This document shows positions 5,487-6,738 of a DNA stretch of 6,738 nt, piece after piece. The position numbers and the translations under genes were made by a program. The first letter of the stretch is position 1. The number at the start of each line of letters is the position of its first letter. The notes below the pieces were generated by a model. It had not been told where the DNA came from, did no database searches, and was given only the letters and a program-made list of their open reading frames with translations. Source of the stretch: Actinomycetes bacterium (lineage in GTDB: Bacteria; Actinomycetota; Coriobacteriia; WRKU01); NCBI GenBank assembly GCA_009781565.1, contig WQXV01000062.1:1-6738 (forward strand). The letters run 5' to 3'.

Positions 5487-6738
5487 TGGAATCCTACCTC
5501 AGCCCCATACTCATTCTTTTGGGACTCATTTTGCTCAATGGGTTCTTTTCTGCGGCTGAGGTCGCACTTATCACTGCGCGAAAATCTGCACTGCACCATC
5601 GCGCCGAGGAAGGGCACAAGGGTGCTGCGGTCGCGCTGGATCTTACCGAGGATACGACCAGTATGCTCTCGACGATCCAGATCGCCATCACCCTGATCGA
5701 CATCCTATCCTCGGCCTTTGCCACCCTGACCTTTGCCGAGCCGCTCACCCAATTCATGCGCTCGTTGGGTTTTGCATGGGTGACCCCGCTGGCTTCAGCG
5801 ATCGCTATCCTCATCATCACGCTGGTCTTGAGTTATCTGAGTATCGTCATCGGAGAGCTTCTACCCAAGCGGTTGGGCCTCATCAAATCCGATTGGGTCG
5901 CCGAGTTCGTCTCGCGCCCGATCTGGTGGCTCCAGACACTACTCTCACCGATCGTGGGCTTTCTCACCCTTTCGACCAATGCACTCAGCGTGCTCCTCGG
6001 GCTTACCGATGACAAGCTTGACGATGAGGCCGGTGAGGAAGAGATCAAAATGCTCGTCACCGAGCAAGATTCGCTCGAAGAGGCCGAGAAGCGTATGATC
6101 CACGAGATCTTCGATCTGGGAGATACGGTCGTGCGTGAGATCATGACGCCGCGCGTCGATGTTCTCGCCGCACAAGACAGCGACACGCTCAAAGAAGTGA
6201 TGGCTCTGCTTGAAGACACCGGTCTTTCACGTGTCCCGGTACTGCATGGTGATCTGGACAGCGTGGTCGGTATCGCCTATTTCAAAGATCTGGTCAGGCC
6301 TCTTTCCACCGAGAAAGGTGAGGAGCTCATCACGGCGCATATGCGCCCTGCCCAGTTCATTCCCGAGACCAAAGACATTCTCTCGCTTCTTGAGGAGATG
6401 CAGAAACACCGCATGCACATGATGATCGTGGTCGACGAGCATGGGGGCAGCGCAGGTATCGTGACGATGGAAGATATCGTCGAGGAGATCGTCGGCGAGA
6501 TCACCGATGAGTTCGATACCGACTCCTCCGACATCATCGCCCTCAACGACAAAGCATGGTTGGTCGAAGGCCGTCTCTCGGTCGATGATGCCATCGAGCA
6601 GGGCTTTCCGCTGGAAGACTCCGACGAGTACGATACCGTCGCCGGTTGGTTCCTCGAGCAGATCGGCCATATCCCACGCGCCGGTGAGCGCATCGACCAC
6701 GAGGGTTACACCTTCGTGGTGCAGAACATGCGTCGTCG
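5486..6738 (+). CDS. CorC/HlyC (CNNM-family) DUF21-CBS protein, partial at 3' end
   Basis: A frame open from ATG 5486 to the window end, giving 417 residues without a stop; family members are about 420-450, so only a little is missing. Residues 1-170 form a DUF21/CNNM membrane domain: NGFFSAAEVALITARKSAL (18-36), STIQIAITLIDILSSAF (62-78) and GELLPKR (123-129). Two CBS domains follow, about 217-275 (VREIMTPRVDVLAA, LSRVPV) and 285-345 (HMMIVVDEHGGSAGIVTMED). From about 350 there is a CorC_HlyC domain (AWLVEGRLSVDDA, DEYDTVAGWFLEQIGHIP). Members have been named hemolysins, but CorC/CNNM homologues act in Mg2+ efflux and their CBS pair binds ATP, so Mg2+ export is the likeliest role. No SD lies at normal distance (a GGGAG ends 19 nt upstream), and the ATG shares a base with the EamA stop (TGATG), indicating translational coupling. 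Asp72 replaces a usual Asn or Gly. Confidence 0.93.
   Translation, partial: MESYLSPILILLGLILLNGFFSAAEVALITARKSALHHRAEEGHKGAAVALDLTEDTTSMLSTIQIAITLIDILSSAFATLTFAEPLTQFMRSLGFAWVTPLASAIAILIITLVLSYLSIVIGELLPKRLGLIKSDWVAEFVSRPIWWLQTLLSPIVGFLTLSTNALSVLLGLTDDKLDDEAGEEEIKMLVTEQDSLEEAEKRMIHEIFDLGDTVVREIMTPRVDVLAAQDSDTLKEVMALLEDTGLSRVPVLHGDLDSVVGIAYFKDLVRPLSTEKGEELITAHMRPAQFIPETKDILSLLEEMQKHRMHMMIVVDEHGGSAGIVTMEDIVEEIVGEITDEFDTDSSDIIALNDKAWLVEGRLSVDDAIEQGFPLEDSDEYDTVAGWFLEQIGHIPRAGERIDHEGYTFVVQNMRR

Noticed and set aside
6227..6700. 157-residue - strand frame
   Set aside because: It is antisense to the CBS and CorC_HlyC part of the CorC-like gene. It looks longer-lived only because the true frame lacks a stop inside the window.
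1..6738. tRNA, rRNA, riboswitch, CRISPR array, insertion sequence
   Set aside because: No cloverleaf, regularly spaced repeats, transposase frame or terminal inverted repeats were seen. The only intergenic gaps (24, 106 and 97 nt) are too short for a Mg2+ riboswitch plus gene signals.

Overview
This 6.7 kb window is chromosomal, with no mobile element, RNA gene or CRISPR array visible. It holds eight tightly packed genes, two of them cut by the window edges. GC is moderately high by eye, and purine-rich Shine-Dalgarno (SD) sites, GTG starts and overlapping stop/start codons are frequent. The protein set (MgtA, a PRC/MgtE_N/CBS protein, YtxH, Lys/Ala/Pro-rich tails, a Cys-containing 3D-domain protein) suggests a Gram-positive, probably an actinobacterium such as a Coriobacteriia member. 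That placement is inference and only moderately likely.

Left part, + strand (1-2073): the last third of an MgtA-type Mg2+ P-type ATPase, then 24 nt later a soluble protein with PRC-barrel, MgtE_N and paired CBS domains. The second protein resembles the cytosolic Mg2+-sensing half of an MgtE channel but ends where the channel's membrane part would begin. The pair looks like a Mg2+ importer with a separately encoded Mg2+/nucleotide sensor.

Middle, - strand (2070-3567, read right to left): a three-gene unit of a YtxH-like membrane protein, a 63-residue single-span membrane protein and a double PRC-barrel protein. Gene junctions are 0 and 7 nt. This unit converges on the sensor gene so closely that both stop codons lie within one CTAG. 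Further right, also on the - strand (3674-4444), is a secreted 3D-domain (MltA-like) protein, probably acting on peptidoglycan, with a good sigma-70-like promoter.

Right part, + strand (4542-6738): a ten-helix EamA/DMT transporter whose stop overlaps, as TGATG, the start of a CorC/HlyC (CNNM-family) protein. That protein has DUF21, two CBS domains and most of a CorC_HlyC domain, and runs off the window. CorC/CNNM proteins are linked to Mg2+ efflux, so the window carries a putative Mg2+ importer, a putative Mg2+ sensor and a putative Mg2+ exporter on either side of a cell-envelope gene block. The detached MgtE-like sensor beside MgtA is the most notable candidate system here.
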